64,000 nt of DNA from an uncultured Bacteroidota bacterium (GCA_902762805.1 CACWPQ010000007.1:1-64000); one strand, 5' to 3'. Shown: positions 18,531-29,354, counted from the stretch's first letter. Numbers and translations: made by a program. Notes: generated by a model from the letters alone, not told the origin.

Positions 18531-18719
18531 TTACTTGATTTCTTTGTGGACGGTCATTTTCTTCAAGAAGGGGTTGTACTTCTTGAGCTCGAGGCGCTCA
18601 GGGGTGTTCTTCTTGTTCTTGGTGGTGACATAGCGGCTCATGCCGGCGACACCGCTGGTTTTCTGCTCGGTGCACTCCAGGATGACCTGAACGCGTGCGT
18701 CTTTAGTTTTCTTTGCCAT
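18531..18719 (-). CDS. rpmG: 50S ribosomal protein L33
   Basis: The 62-residue protein has the L33 core [35 protein letters not shown] in two parts, and [12 protein letters not shown]. The usual second zinc cysteines are missing, so it is the C-minus form apart from one Cys. It is followed by DUF4295, as in other Bacteroidota, but rpmB, often upstream, is not here; pfkA is divergent instead. Confidence 0.96.
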   Translation of the reverse strand: MAKKTKDARVQVILECTEQKTSGVAGMSRYVTTKNKKNTPERLELKKYNPFLKKMTVHKEIK

Positions 18720-18808
18720 GACTATATTTGTTTCTTTATTTCACAACTAGTTGAATATCAGGGGCGAAAGAGCATCACAATCGTTTCCCGTGGCATTCAA
18801 ATCGGATG

Positions 18809-18839
18809 CAAAATTACAACATTTTTTTCAACTGGCAAA
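18809..18839 (-). promoter_or_regulatory. Promoter of rpmG-DUF4295
   Basis: On the - strand TTTG (18836-18839), 19 bp spacer, TAATTTTG (18809-18816). It lies back to back with the pfkA promoter. Confidence 0.72.
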
Positions 18840-18843
18840 ACTT

Positions 18844-18877
18844 TTTGTCGAAAATTGAAAAAAAAGTCGTATATTTG
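18844..18877 (+). promoter_or_regulatory. Promoter of pfkA (purH-mreB)
   Basis: TTTG (18844-18847), 22 bp spacer, TATATTTG (18870-18877), 63 bp before the pfkA start. Confidence 0.72.
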
Positions 18878-18940
18878 TAGTCTCCGAATTCAAGGTCGGA
18901 GTGCTGCAATTATATGATAATGAACAAATAATATATATAT

Positions 18941-20041
18941 ATGGCATTGAAAAGAGTGATGGTTTTGACCGGTGGGGGTGATTGTCCGGGGCTGAACGCG
19001 GTGATCCGCGGCGTGGTGAAGCGTGCCGCGCAGGCGGGCGACTGGGAGGTTGTGGGGTGCGTGGAGTCGTTCAACGGCGTGCTGCGCGAACCCACAGAGA
19101 TTGTGATGCTCGACGAAAAGACCGTGGAAGGTCTTCAGATACAAGGCGGTACGATACTTGGCACGACCAACAAGGGCGGCCCCTTCGCCTGGCCAGTGAA
19201 GAATGCCGACGGCAGCTGGACCACTGTGGACCGCAGCGACGAGATGCTGCGCAAGCTGCAGTACATGGGCGTCGACGCCGTGATCAACATCGGCGGCGAC
19301 GGAAGCCAGCGCATCAGCCTGGGCCTGAGCAAGAAAGGGCTCAACATCGTGGGTGTGCCGAAGACCATCGACAACGACCTCTCGCTGACCGACTACACCT
19401 TCGGCTTCCAGACGGCGGTGCAGATTTGCACCGATGCCATCGACAAGCTGGTGACGACGGCGGCGAGCCACAACCGCGTGTTCATCCTCGAGGTGATGGG
19501 ACGCGACGCGGGCTGGATAGCGCTGCACAGCGCCATCGCCGGCGGCGCCGACGTGTGCCTCATCCCGGAGATACCCTACGACATCGAAAAGGTGAAGGAG
19601 AAAATCAACCAGCGCTACAACAAGCGCCGCGGCTACTGCATCATCGTGGTGGCCGAGGGCGCGGTGGCGAAGGGCGGCACGGTGACCGGCACGGTGACCG
19701 GCGAGGTGGGCTACCAGCACGTGAAGCTGGGCGGCGTGGGCGAGCAGCTGGCCGCCGACCTCAAGCAGGCCGGCGTCGAGCACGACATCCGCTACACCAT
19801 CCTCGGCCACCTGCAGCGCGGCGGCACCCCGATTGCCTTCGACCGCGTGCTGGCCACCGAGTTCGGCGTGCGCGCCATGGAGTTCGTCATGGAAGGACGC
19901 TTCGGCCAAATGGTGGCCTACCACCACCCCGACGTGGTGGGCATACCGCTTGAAGAGGCCGTCCGCGAGCAGAACCTCGTCTGCCCCAACAGCCGCCTGG
20001 TGCACACCGCCAAAGGCGTGGGCATCGAGTTCGGGGATTGA
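18941..20041 (+). CDS. pfkA: 6-phosphofructokinase
   Basis: The 366-residue protein carries GGGDCPGLNA (nucleotide loop), GGDGSQ (the ATP-type glycine motif rather than the GGDD of pyrophosphate enzymes), PKTIDNDL with the catalytic aspartates, EVMGRDAGWIAL and LGHLQRGGTP. It phosphorylates fructose-6-P in glycolysis in the cytoplasm. The length and sequence style fit the mixed group III enzymes, so a minor PPi activity cannot be judged. It starts a + strand group with purH and mreB after a well-placed promoter. Confidence 0.93.
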   Translation: MALKRVMVLTGGGDCPGLNAVIRGVVKRAAQAGDWEVVGCVESFNGVLREPTEIVMLDEKTVEGLQIQGGTILGTTNKGGPFAWPVKNADGSWTTVDRSDEMLRKLQYMGVDAVINIGGDGSQRISLGLSKKGLNIVGVPKTIDNDLSLTDYTFGFQTAVQICTDAIDKLVTTAASHNRVFILEVMGRDAGWIALHSAIAGGADVCLIPEIPYDIEKVKEKINQRYNKRRGYCIIVVAEGAVAKGGTVTGTVTGEVGYQHVKLGGVGEQLAADLKQAGVEHDIRYTILGHLQRGGTPIAFDRVLATEFGVRAMEFVMEGRFGQMVAYHHPDVVGIPLEEAVREQNLVCPNSRLVHTAKGVGIEFGD

Positions 20042-20087
20042 AACCGAAAGGCCAAGATAATAATAAAGAATACAATTATAAAATATA

Positions 20088-21578
<1,491 letters not shown>

Positions 21579-21584
21579 TCACAC

Positions 21585-22610
21585 ATGGGACTCTTATCAT
21601 TCTTCAACCGCGAGATAGCAATGGACCTCGGCACCGCCAACTCCATTGTGATATATAACGACCAGGTGGTCATCGACGAGCCGTCGGTGGTGGCCATCAA
21701 CCGCAAGGACAACAAAATCATGGCCGTCGGCAAAGAGGCCAAAGCCTGGGAAGGCAAGACCAAGAACAACGACATCGACGTGGTGCGCCCGCTGCGCGGC
21801 GGCGTCATCGCTGACTTCGAGATGGCGCAGTACCTCATCCGCGAGCTCATCGGCATGGCCAATATCAACCGTTCCATCCTGCCCCCGTCGCTGCGCATGG
21901 TCATCTGCATCCCCAGCGGCATCACCAATGTCGAAGAGCGTGCCGTGCGCGAAAGCGCCGAGCAGGCCGGTGCAAAGGAGATACGCATGATCCACGAGCC
22001 CATGGCTGCCGCCATCGGTATCGGCATCGATGTGCTGCAACCTGAAGGCCACATGGTGGTCGACATCGGAGGCGGCACAGCCGAAATCGCCGTCATCTCG
22101 CTCGGCGGCATTGTCTGCAACACCTCCATCAAGGTGGCCGGCGATGTCTTCAACGAGAACGTGCAGGACTACATGCGCAAGCAGCACAACATGTTCATCG
22201 GTGTGCGTATGGCCGAGAAGGTGAAGATTGCCGTTGGTGCCGCCGTGAGCGAACTGGCCGATCCACCGGAAGACTATCGCACATTGGGTCGCGACCAGCT
22301 GACGGGCCTGCCCAAAGAGGTGTCGGTCAACTACAAGGAGATTGCACACGCCCTCGACAAGAGCATCGCCAGCATTGAGACCGCCATCCTTGACACCCTT
22401 GCTTCGACCCCGCCCGAACTGGCTGCCGACATCTACAATACGGGTATCTATCTGGCTGGTGGCGGCGCACTGTTACGCGGACTCGACCAGCGCATCAGCA
22501 GCAAAACCAAACTGCCCGTCCACATCGCCGAGGACCCCCTCCGCGCAGTGGCTCGCGGCACAGGTATCGCGCTGAAAAACTTCGACAAATTCTCCTTCCT
22601 GATCCGCTAA
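21585..22610 (+). CDS. mreB: Rod shape-determining actin homologue MreB
   Basis: The 341-residue protein has the actin-fold phosphate loops MDLGTANS and DIGGGTAEIAVISLGG, the adenosine motif YLAGGGALL and an N-terminal amphipathic start MGLLSFFNREI. It forms membrane-attached filaments that steer lateral wall synthesis. It is 6 bp from purH. The usual mreC/mreD partners are not downstream; the next gene is convergent dacB, itself a peptidoglycan enzyme. Confidence 0.96.
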   Translation: MGLLSFFNREIAMDLGTANSIVIYNDQVVIDEPSVVAINRKDNKIMAVGKEAKAWEGKTKNNDIDVVRPLRGGVIADFEMAQYLIRELIGMANINRSILPPSLRMVICIPSGITNVEERAVRESAEQAGAKEIRMIHEPMAAAIGIGIDVLQPEGHMVVDIGGGTAEIAVISLGGIVCNTSIKVAGDVFNENVQDYMRKQHNMFIGVRMAEKVKIAVGAAVSELADPPEDYRTLGRDQLTGLPKEVSVNYKEIAHALDKSIASIETAILDTLASTPPELAADIYNTGIYLAGGGALLRGLDQRISSKTKLPVHIAEDPLRAVARGTGIALKNFDKFSFLIR

Positions 22611-22621
22611 ACTGGCCTGGG

Positions 22622-24067
22622 CTAGTTGAGCATAGCAATTTTCTGCAACACACGGTTCATCTTCTCCGCCACGGCGGAATTGGTGCACTCGTGTCCGTTG
22701 CTGATGATGGCGAAGGCCATCTTGTCGCCATCGGCGGCAGTGACGTAGCCGGCGTAGGCGCGCACGCCCTCCATCGAACCCGTCTTGATGTGGATGCGAA
22801 TGCCGTGGGGCAGATTGGGTACCAGATTTTTGGCAGTTCCACTCTCGCCCGACACCGCAAGCGACCGTTGGAAGTCGTAGAAAAACGACTCGTGGGTCAA
22901 GGCCGAGAGGTAGCGGCATAGGAAGTCGGTCGTCACCTGATTGCGACGCGAAAGCCCGCTGCCATCTTCCACACGGATGCCGCCATGCTCCAGTCGCTTC
23001 TCGCGAAACCAGTCCATCACAGCCTTCGAGCCGTTGTGGTAGCTGCCACGGCCATACTTGGCATGGCCCAGGTACTTGAAAATCGACTCGGCGTAGATGT
23101 TGTTGGAAGTGAGGTTGGTATATTGCGCGATGGTGTAGTAGTCGCTGCTGTAGTAGTCGAGCACCACCTGCAAGCTGTCGGGCTGGGAATAGACCTGCAT
23201 GGCCGACGACGGCACCTGCATGCCACGCGAGCGAAGGTGGGCGACAAAAAGGTCGGCGCAACGCTGGGCCGGGTTGGGCATGGCGCCCCGCACGGCAAAG
23301 TCCATTTTTCCCAGCGGCACGGTGCCGCGGTAGAGGCGGTCCTCGCTGCTGGGGTCACCGTAGATGATCACGCGGTCGCCCGACCCTTCGGGGCCGGTGG
23401 TCACCTCGCAGCGTCCCTGCACACCGATGTTGCGCGGCTGGGTGCGCGACACCGAGGCGGGGTAGCCCAGTTTGGTGCCGGGGTTGAAATAGACGAAGTA
23501 CATGTTTTCGTGGAAGTTGAGACCGCTAACGCCGGCGCCGTAGTAGTTGCCCACGTCGCCCCATTGCCAGGTGTCGTGCAACGGCTGGTCGTCGAAGATG
23601 CCTGTGATGTAGCACACCTTGCCGTCGATAGCCTTTATTCCATTCTTTTTCAGCGCGTTGCACCATCCTTCGAAGAGTGAGTCGGGCGCAGTCTGGCGGT
23701 AGCGGTAGGAGCCGAGTAGTGGGTCGCCGCCACCGATGATATAGAGGTTGCCGCGGAGGACACCCTCGCGGTCTATATAACCGGTGGTGGCCAGGCGCGT
23801 GGTGAAGCGGAAGTCGCTGCCAAGACGGGCAAAGCCCACGCCGGTGGTGAGCAACTTCTGCACCGAAGCCGGTGTGAGCGACACCTGCGCATTGTGGCTG
23901 TAGACTGGACGATTTTTACTCGTATTATACACGCAGACTGAGAATTGCGCATGCTGCATGCCGCTCTCTTTTTGCACAGCATTCACCACTCGCTCCAACT
24001 CCTGCATCTGGGCCGCTAGGCCGAGGGCGGAGAGCAGCAATGCGAAAAGGATGAGAGTTCGTTTCAT
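22622..24067 (-). CDS. dacB: D-alanyl-D-alanine carboxypeptidase/endopeptidase (class C PBP4 type)
   Basis: The 481-residue protein has a signal peptide and the three active-site motifs of S13 penicillin-binding proteins: SxxK as S68-V-Q-K71 in LTPASVQK, SxN in LTSNNIYAES, and KTG in HIKTGSMEG. It trims or cleaves peptidoglycan stem peptides in the periplasm. It is convergent with mreB (11 bp gap) and lies 4 bp after engB at the end of the glsA-glsB-engB-dacB run. Confidence 0.93.
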   Translation of the reverse strand: MKRTLILFALLLSALGLAAQMQELERVVNAVQKESGMQHAQFSVCVYNTSKNRPVYSHNAQVSLTPASVQKLLTTGVGFARLGSDFRFTTRLATTGYIDREGVLRGNLYIIGGGDPLLGSYRYRQTAPDSLFEGWCNALKKNGIKAIDGKVCYITGIFDDQPLHDTWQWGDVGNYYGAGVSGLNFHENMYFVYFNPGTKLGYPASVSRTQPRNIGVQGRCEVTTGPEGSGDRVIIYGDPSSEDRLYRGTVPLGKMDFAVRGAMPNPAQRCADLFVAHLRSRGMQVPSSAMQVYSQPDSLQVVLDYYSSDYYTIAQYTNLTSNNIYAESIFKYLGHAKYGRGSYHNGSKAVMDWFREKRLEHGGIRVEDGSGLSRRNQVTTDFLCRYLSALTHESFFYDFQRSLAVSGESGTAKNLVPNLPHGIRIHIKTGSMEGVRAYAGYVTAADGDKMAFAIISNGHECTNSAVAEKMNRVLQKIAMLN

Positions 24068-24071
24068 AGTT

Positions 24072-24671
24072 TTATTGTAGGGTTTGATTTATACTTTCTA
24101 TACAGTCCAGCACCCCGTCGCGGCCGTAGCCGGTAAGCGACGAGGTGAGGTACATCGGCGGCAGCTCCTCCCACTGCTCCTTCAGCGCCGCCTTCATGGC
24201 CTTGATGTTGGCCATCACCTCGCGCTGCTTCTCCTTGTCGGTCTTGGTGTAGACGATGCAGAGCGGCACGCCGTTGGTGCCCAGGAACTCGATGAATTCC
24301 AGGTCGATGCGTTGCGGCGGTATGCGGCTGTCGATGAGCACGAAGACGTTGGTCAGCGCCTCGCGGTGGAGGAAGTAGTCGCGCATCATGCGGCCCCACT
24401 TCTCGCGCGAGGTCTTCGAGGTCTTGGCATAGCCGTAGCCGGGGAGGTCGACGAGATACCATTCCTTGTTGATCAGGAAGTGGTTGATCAGCTGCGTCTT
24501 GCCGGGCCGGCCGCTGGTTTTGGCCAGCCCCTTGACGCCGGTGAGCATGTTGATGAGCGACGACTTGCCGACGTTGCTCCGCCCGATGAATGCGTACTCC
24601 GGCCGCCCGTCCTGGGGGCACTTCTTGTAGTCGGGGCTACTGATGCAGAATTCGGCGCTCTTGATGACCAT
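24072..24671 (-). CDS. engB: Ribosome biogenesis GTPase YsxC/EngB
   Basis: The 199-residue TRAFAC GTPase has G1 GRSNVGKS (30-37), G2 [10 protein letters not shown]3 DLPGYGYA, and G4 TKTDK. It is needed for 50S subunit assembly. It is intact, 3 bp from the upstream acyltransferase gene and 4 bp from dacB, so tightly packed in one operon. Confidence 0.96.
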   Translation of the reverse strand: MVIKSAEFCISSPDYKKCPQDGRPEYAFIGRSNVGKSSLINMLTGVKGLAKTSGRPGKTQLINHFLINKEWYLVDLPGYGYAKTSKTSREKWGRMMRDYFLHREALTNVFVLIDSRIPPQRIDLEFIEFLGTNGVPLCIVYTKTDKEKQREVMANIKAMKAALKEQWEELPPMYLTSSLTGYGRDGVLDCIESINQTLQ

Positions 24672-24674
24672 GGC

Positions 24675-25784
24675 TTATTGCTTGCGTGAACGTTTGATTT
24701 TGCGCAGCTCCTGCTTGAGCTCTTTCTGCTTCTGTTTCAACTCCTTTAGCTCTTTCATCGCCACCCGCTCCTCGTCGCTCGACTGCTTCCACCAGGGGAG
24801 CAGCTTCATGTTGATGCCGAAGAGGCGGCGGTCCAGCTTGGGGTTCTTGTCCTTGTAGCTCTCAAGGTAGCGCTGGCGCTTCTCGGGGAATATGTCGCTC
24901 AGCGTGATGAGGATGCCGGTGTCGGTGGTGCCGGCCAGGTGGTGGTTGGGGCAGGTGCCGAAGGTGCGCATGGTGGAGCTGAGGTTCATGTAGGCGTTGA
25001 TCAGCGGCGGCACCGTGCACCCGCGCTCGCGCACCGAGCGCAACAGTATCTGGTAGTCCTCCTTGTAGTTGCGTCCGCGGAAGAGGCGCACCAGGGCGTT
25101 GTAGTCGCCCTCGATGCCCACCGCCTCGTAGGGCCACACGAGGCCGTCGCGGTCGGGGAAATATTTCTGGTAGAAGAAGAGGATCATGTCGCGCGCCTGC
25201 AGGTCGAGGTCGGCATACATGGTGATTTTGCCGAAGAAGTAGCGTGTCTCCGGTATCTCGAGCATCAGGCTTCCGAGGCCGTCCCACAAGTTGTCGAGGC
25301 TGTAGAGCCCTTTGCGCAGGTTGTTGCCCGGCTGGTAGGCGGGCTGCACAAAGGCACGCCCCAGCTCGACGGTGTAGGGCAGGTAGTCGTTGATAAACTG
25401 TTCGCTGAACTGGAACTGGTCCGCCGTCGGCGTGACAATCGAGCCGTCCTCGCGCCGCAGCATGTTGGAGCCGTGGATGAAGCGGTAGGCACCCACAATC
25501 TCCTCGTCTTCAGGGCTCCAGACGAAGAGTTGCTTGCAGCAGTGGGGGTCGTCCATCGTGTCGTATTCGTCGATGTCGACGGGCTTGCCCGTGCCGCCGC
25601 CGTCGGTGGCGAAGCTCAACTCGCGCAGGCGCCCGATTTCCTGCATGATATTGGGCGAGAGGCGGGCCGTGGTGACGTAGATTTCCTTGTTGCCATAGTT
25701 GCTCTTGCGCAGGAAATGGCGCTGCTTGAGCTCTTTCTTGATCAGCTCGCGGTCTACCGGGGGGGCTATATAATTGAGGTCCAT
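24675..25784 (-). CDS. glsB: GNAT-type N-acyltransferase, GlsB/OlsB-like (glycine lipid synthesis)
   Basis: The 369-residue protein begins MDLNYIAPPVDRELI and contains the hemolysin/OlsB-like GNAT region (EIGRLRELSFATDGGGTGKP, DDPHCCKQLFVWSPEDEEIVGAYRF, ELGRAFVQPAYQ). In Bacteroides the homologous GlsB N-acylates glycine with a hydroxy fatty acid, and the adjacent PlsC-like GlsA adds the second acyl chain. The neighbour upstream is exactly such a PlsC protein, which supports the pairing. The C-terminal ~35 residues are highly charged (KELKELKQKQKELKQEL) and likely a coiled coil. The substrate is inferred from family and context. Confidence 0.78.
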   Translation of the reverse strand: MDLNYIAPPVDRELIKKELKQRHFLRKSNYGNKEIYVTTARLSPNIMQEIGRLRELSFATDGGGTGKPVDIDEYDTMDDPHCCKQLFVWSPEDEEIVGAYRFIHGSNMLRREDGSIVTPTADQFQFSEQFINDYLPYTVELGRAFVQPAYQPGNNLRKGLYSLDNLWDGLGSLMLEIPETRYFFGKITMYADLDLQARDMILFFYQKYFPDRDGLVWPYEAVGIEGDYNALVRLFRGRNYKEDYQILLRSVRERGCTVPPLINAYMNLSSTMRTFGTCPNHHLAGTTDTGILITLSDIFPEKRQRYLESYKDKNPKLDRRLFGINMKLLPWWKQSSDEERVAMKELKELKQKQKELKQELRKIKRSRKQ

Positions 25785-25785
25785 G

Positions 25786-25854
25786 TCGGTGGCTAGTGGT
25801 CAGTGGTCAGTGGCTAGTGGTCAGTGAATTCCTAATTCCTAATTCCTAATTTTA
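25786..25854. repeat. AGTGGTC then AATTCCT short tandem arrays
   Basis: Two period-7 arrays in series: about six AGTGGTC/AGTGGCT units (25793-25827) and four AATTCCT units (25828-25854). They fill the glsA-glsB gap, and the TAA stop of glsA is formed by the last AT-rich unit. Confidence 0.92.
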
Positions 25855-26703
25855 ATTCCCCAAGAACACAGTCTCGGGATTATCCTTCAGTTTATACACG
25901 TGCTCGCGCAGCAATGCGGCCCACTCGGCGGCCGTGTGGCGGCGGTCGAAGGTCTGCCACGGGATGGCACGCCCGAAGGTGATGCCGATGCGCTTGCCAC
26001 GCTGGGCGAACATCTCGGCCGGCAGCATCGCCATCTCGTAGCTGAACTTGATTCCCAGCCGCTTGCGCAGGTTGGCCACGGTATAGAAAATGTCGCGGTT
26101 GCGCGCGTCGGTATAGACGGGCACGATGTCGCGCCCATACTTGACGGCCTTCTTCACGAACGTGGGCTTCCACTCGAGGTCCTTGATCACCCCCTTCTGG
26201 CGCCGCGACGCAGCCCCCGAAGGATAGTACATCAGCGTGTTCGGCCCCGCGAAGGCACGCTCCAGCGCCTCCACCGAGCGGTTCTTGTTCACCTTGTCAA
26301 TCGGCACGAAAAGCTCCTTGAGGCCCGGCAGGTAGAGCAGGAAATCGGTCACCGGGAACTGCAGGTCCTGCCTCACCCTGCCCACGGCGCCCATCAGCGC
26401 CAGCCCGTCGGGACCGCCCAGCGGGTGGTTGCCCACAATCATCGGGCTACCCTCGCGCGGGATGTTCTCCTGCCCCCGCACATCGATGGTCATGCCCAGC
26501 TCCCACGGCTGGCGCCCCTCGGTGAACGCATACACAAAATCGAGCCCGAAAAGGTGGCGGTCCTTGTAAATGGTCTCGTTTATCTCGTCCACATGCAGCA
26601 ACCGCTCCACCCACCGAAGCACCGGCTTCGGCAGGCTTACCCCTTTGGCACCCAGCACTTTGGCTACGTCCACATGGCGTTCCGTTATCACTTCGCGTTC
26701 CAT
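25852..26703 (-). CDS. glsA: PlsC-like O-acyltransferase, GlsA-like (glycine lipid synthesis)
   Basis: The protein of about 283 residues has the 1-acylglycerol-3-phosphate acyltransferase fold, with the active-site block NHPLGGPDG (a variant of NHxxxxD) and the second-site block YYPSGAASRRQKG. In Bacteroidota this type adds the O-linked acyl chain to N-acyl-glycine. Upstream starts at 26718 or 26760 are open, but the promoter at 26728-26761 puts transcription start near 26720, so I place the start at MEREVITERHVDV (26703). It leads the operon glsA-glsB-engB-dacB. An ordinary PlsC role is the alternative. Confidence 0.75.
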   Translation of the reverse strand: MEREVITERHVDVAKVLGAKGVSLPKPVLRWVERLLHVDEINETIYKDRHLFGLDFVYAFTEGRQPWELGMTIDVRGQENIPREGSPMIVGNHPLGGPDGLALMGAVGRVRQDLQFPVTDFLLYLPGLKELFVPIDKVNKNRSVEALERAFAGPNTLMYYPSGAASRRQKGVIKDLEWKPTFVKKAVKYGRDIVPVYTDARNRDIFYTVANLRKRLGIKFSYEMAMLPAEMFAQRGKRIGITFGRAIPWQTFDRRHTAAEWAALLREHVYKLKDNPETVFLGN

Positions 26704-26727
26704 CGTTGCACGATTCATTTCAAACTG

Positions 26728-26761
26728 CAAAAATACACATTTTTTTCGAATTGCCGACAAA
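26728..26761 (-). promoter_or_regulatory. Promoter of the glsA-glsB-engB-dacB operon
   Basis: On the - strand TTTG (26758-26761), 22 bp spacer, TATTTTTG (26728-26735). This argues against the longest start of glsA. Confidence 0.68.
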
Positions 26762-26794
26762 AATATTTTTCACCCCCCCGCCTCCCCGCCCGTA

Positions 26795-26892
26795 AAAGTA
26801 TCCCTATTTTCCCATCCATGGGTAATAATGGGAAAGGGCCGAACTATTACCCTAGAGAACCCCTACCGCTCCCCTACCGCCCCCCTCCGGAA
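26795..26892. repeat. Hairpin plus 11-bp iteron element, copy C
   Basis: Read on the + strand: AAAAGTATCC, arms CTATTTTCCCAT / ATGGGTAATAATGG, GAAAGGGCCGAAC, then CCCTAGAGAAC, CCCTACCGCTC, CCCTACCGCCC. It lies between the divergent promoters of glsA and cstA. Confidence 0.87.
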
Positions 26893-26921
26893 AACATTTT
26901 CACCGTTTTGAAAAAAAGTCG

Positions 26922-26929
26922 TACATTTG
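26922..26929 (+). promoter_or_regulatory. -7 box of cstA
   Basis: TACATTTG, 26 bp before the cstA ATG. No perfect TTTG at -33; TTTT at 26897-26900 is near the right place. Confidence 0.5.
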
Positions 26930-26955
26930 CAGCGTCAATTTAAACACACACCATC

Positions 26956-28443
26956 ATGGTCACATTCATCCTATCCGTTGTATTACTGCTACTTGGCTAC
27001 TTCATCTACTCGCGCCTGATCGAGCGCATCGTGCGCGACAAGCCCTACCGGATCACCCCCGCCGTGGCCCACCCCGACGGCGTCGACTACGTCCCGATGA
27101 AGCCCTGGCGCATCTTCCTCATCCAGTTCCTCAACATCGCCGGTGTCGGCCCCATCTGCGGCGCCATCATGGGTGCACAGTTCGGCACCGCCTCCTTCCT
27201 CTGGATCGTCCTCGGCTGCATCTTCGCCGGCGCCGTCCACGACTTCATCGCCGGCTTCATATCGCTGCGCCACAACGGATGCTCCCTCCCCGAGCTCCAC
27301 GGCGCCTTCCTCGGCGACCGCGCCAAACAGTTCATGCGCTACTTCACCGTATTCCTCCTGATTCTCGTCGGCGCCGTGTTTGTAAAAACCCCCTCCCAGC
27401 TCCTCCTCGACCAGTTCACCCCCGGCTGGCCCCTCTGGATTTGGCCCGTGCTCATCTTCGCCTACTACCTCCTCGCCACCCTCGTCCCCATCGACAAACT
27501 CATCGGCAAGATATACCCCATCTTCGGCCTCCTCCTGCTCCTCATGGCCGCCTTCGTCATGGTCGCCTTCTTCATCCGTCCCGAAGTGCAGCTCATCGAG
27601 CTCTGGGACGGCCTCCACAACCGCCACCCCAAGGCCGACCAAAACCCCATCTTCCCCATGATGTTCGTCTCCATCGCCTGCGGCGCCATCAGCGGCTTCC
27701 ACGCCACCCAGAGCCCCCTCATGGCACGCTGCATGGTCAACGAGCGCCAGGCACGCCCCATCTTCTACGGCGCCATGATCGCCGAGGGCATCGTAGCCCT
27801 CATCTGGGCTGCTGCCGCCGCCTACTTCTTCCACGACCTCCCCGAGCTCTGCGCCGGCAAGAGCGGCGACGCCATGGTCGGCGTCATCGCCAACCGCTGG
27901 TTCTCGCCCCTCATCGCCACCGTCTGCATCCTCGGCGTCATCTCCGCCGCCGTCACCAGCGGCGACACCGCCCTCCGCTCCGCACGCCTCATCGTGGCCG
28001 ACATGTTCCGCATCGACCAAAAACCCATCCTCAAACGCATCCTCGTCGCACTGCCGCTCTTCATGGTCACGGGCGGCATCCTCATCTACTCCTTCCGCGA
28101 CGCCGATGGCTTCCAGACCATCTGGCGCTACTTCGCCTGGGCCAACCAAGTGGTTGCCACCGTCACCCTCTGGGCCATCACCTCCTTCCTCTACCTCCGA
28201 CGCGCCCGCTGGTCCTGCCTGCTCACCCTCATCCCCGCACTCTTCATGACCATGGTCTGCGCCAGCTTCATCTTCGTCTCCCAGACCGAAGGCCTCGGCG
28301 CCTTCATCCCACGCCCCTGGGGCTACGCCATCTCCGCCGCCATCACCCTCCTCGCCCCGCGCTTCAGCCGCTTCTGGCGCCAGCGCCGCACCATCGACCG
28401 CCTCGACGCCCTGCAGAACAAAAAGATAGCCCGCGAGCAATAA
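26956..28443 (+). CDS. cstA: CstA-family peptide/pyruvate transporter
   Basis: The 495-residue inner-membrane protein has about 12-13 hydrophobic helices and the CstA landmarks GVGPICGAIMGAQFG, GAVHDFIAGFISLRHNG and the TSGDTALRSARLIVAD segment. E. coli CstA and BtsT move peptides or pyruvate under carbon limitation. This is the shorter form usual in Bacteroidota. It stands alone behind its own promoter and is divergent from glsA. Confidence 0.88.
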   Translation: MVTFILSVVLLLLGYFIYSRLIERIVRDKPYRITPAVAHPDGVDYVPMKPWRIFLIQFLNIAGVGPICGAIMGAQFGTASFLWIVLGCIFAGAVHDFIAGFISLRHNGCSLPELHGAFLGDRAKQFMRYFTVFLLILVGAVFVKTPSQLLLDQFTPGWPLWIWPVLIFAYYLLATLVPIDKLIGKIYPIFGLLLLLMAAFVMVAFFIRPEVQLIELWDGLHNRHPKADQNPIFPMMFVSIACGAISGFHATQSPLMARCMVNERQARPIFYGAMIAEGIVALIWAAAAAYFFHDLPELCAGKSGDAMVGVIANRWFSPLIATVCILGVISAAVTSGDTALRSARLIVADMFRIDQKPILKRILVALPLFMVTGGILIYSFRDADGFQTIWRYFAWANQVVATVTLWAITSFLYLRRARWSCLLTLIPALFMTMVCASFIFVSQTEGLGAFIPRPWGYAISAAITLLAPRFSRFWRQRRTIDRLDALQNKKIAREQ

Positions 28444-28478
28444 AACACATTTTTTCGCGTTACACCCCAAAATATTCG

Positions 28479-28486
28479 TATCTTTG
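28479..28486 (+). promoter_or_regulatory. -7 box of the gene at 28509
   Basis: TATCTTTG, 22 bp before the ATG. A T-rich stretch without exact TTTG lies at the -33 position. Confidence 0.5.
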
Positions 28487-28508
28487 CACCCGGAAAACAA
28501 CACCTAAA

Positions 28509-29339
28509 ATGAAAAAGAATATCGCCCTCATGCTAGTCCTGCTCGTGGCTGGCACCGCCCTGGCCGCAGGCCCCAAGAACCGCAAAAACTCGCGCACCGA
28601 GATGGGTATCAACGGCCCAGCCCTCTACGTCATCGAGTACACCTACAACCTCCGCGGCGGCCGCGACGGCGGACGGCAGCTCATCTGCATCGACAGCATC
28701 ACCTTCGACAAGCGCGGCAACTTCGCCGACAAGTTCCGCACCAAGGCCGACGAATACATCTGGTACTCCTACTTCTTCGACGTCAACGGCTACTCCCTCG
28801 GCTGGAACGAATACAACCGCGAGAAAATGCTCACCGGCCGCACCGCCTACCTCAACGACAAGGACGGCAACCGCGTCGAACGCACCGTCTACCTCGGCAA
28901 CCAAATGACCAAGAAGGAAAGCTCCAAATTCGCCAACGGCCTCAAGGTCGAGGAGCAGAGCTTCGACCAGGACGGCGAGATGACCGAAAAGCGCACCTAC
29001 AAGTACGACTCCAAGGGCAACTGCACCGAGATGGAGTTCTACAACCGCGACGGCGAGCTGATGCAGCACTACCTCTACAAGTACGACGCCCGTGGCAACC
29101 GCATCGAGTGGCGCTTCTACGACGCCGACGAGTTCCTCTCCGCCCTCACCACCTACTACTACGACGACCACGACAACCTCATCGAGGTCAGCTCGTTCAA
29201 CTACGACGAACACCTCAACTGGAAACACTCCTACGTCTACGAATACGACGAAGACGACAACTGGGTCCGCCAGACCATCTACCGCAACAATGTGCCCTAC
29301 CAGGTCATCGAGCGCGAAATCGCCTTCCCAGCGAACTAA
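28509..29339 (+). CDS. Secreted repeat protein with YD/RHS-like strands, unknown function
   Basis: The 276-residue protein has a signal peptide (MKKNIALMLVLLVAGTALA). The mature part repeats a motif of the type YKYDxxGNxxExxxYxxDGE (KRTYKYDSKGNCTEMEFY, YLYKYDARGNRIEWRFY, TYYYDDHDNLIEVSSF, YVYEYDEDDNWVRQTIY), spaced about 21-24 residues. This is like the YD-repeat beta-hairpins of RHS proteins and small Bacteroidota repeat proteins. It is probably periplasmic or surface-exposed. No enzymatic residues are recognised. Confidence 0.82.
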   Translation: MKKNIALMLVLLVAGTALAAGPKNRKNSRTEMGINGPALYVIEYTYNLRGGRDGGRQLICIDSITFDKRGNFADKFRTKADEYIWYSYFFDVNGYSLGWNEYNREKMLTGRTAYLNDKDGNRVERTVYLGNQMTKKESSKFANGLKVEEQSFDQDGEMTEKRTYKYDSKGNCTEMEFYNRDGELMQHYLYKYDARGNRIEWRFYDADEFLSALTTYYYDDHDNLIEVSSFNYDEHLNWKHSYVYEYDEDDNWVRQTIYRNNVPYQVIEREIAFPAN

Positions 29340-29354
29340 TTTGGTATACGTGAT

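Noticed and set aside
26704..26760. Longer N-terminus for the GlsA-like protein
   Set aside because: The extra codons lie on and upstream of a good promoter and add no conserved residues.
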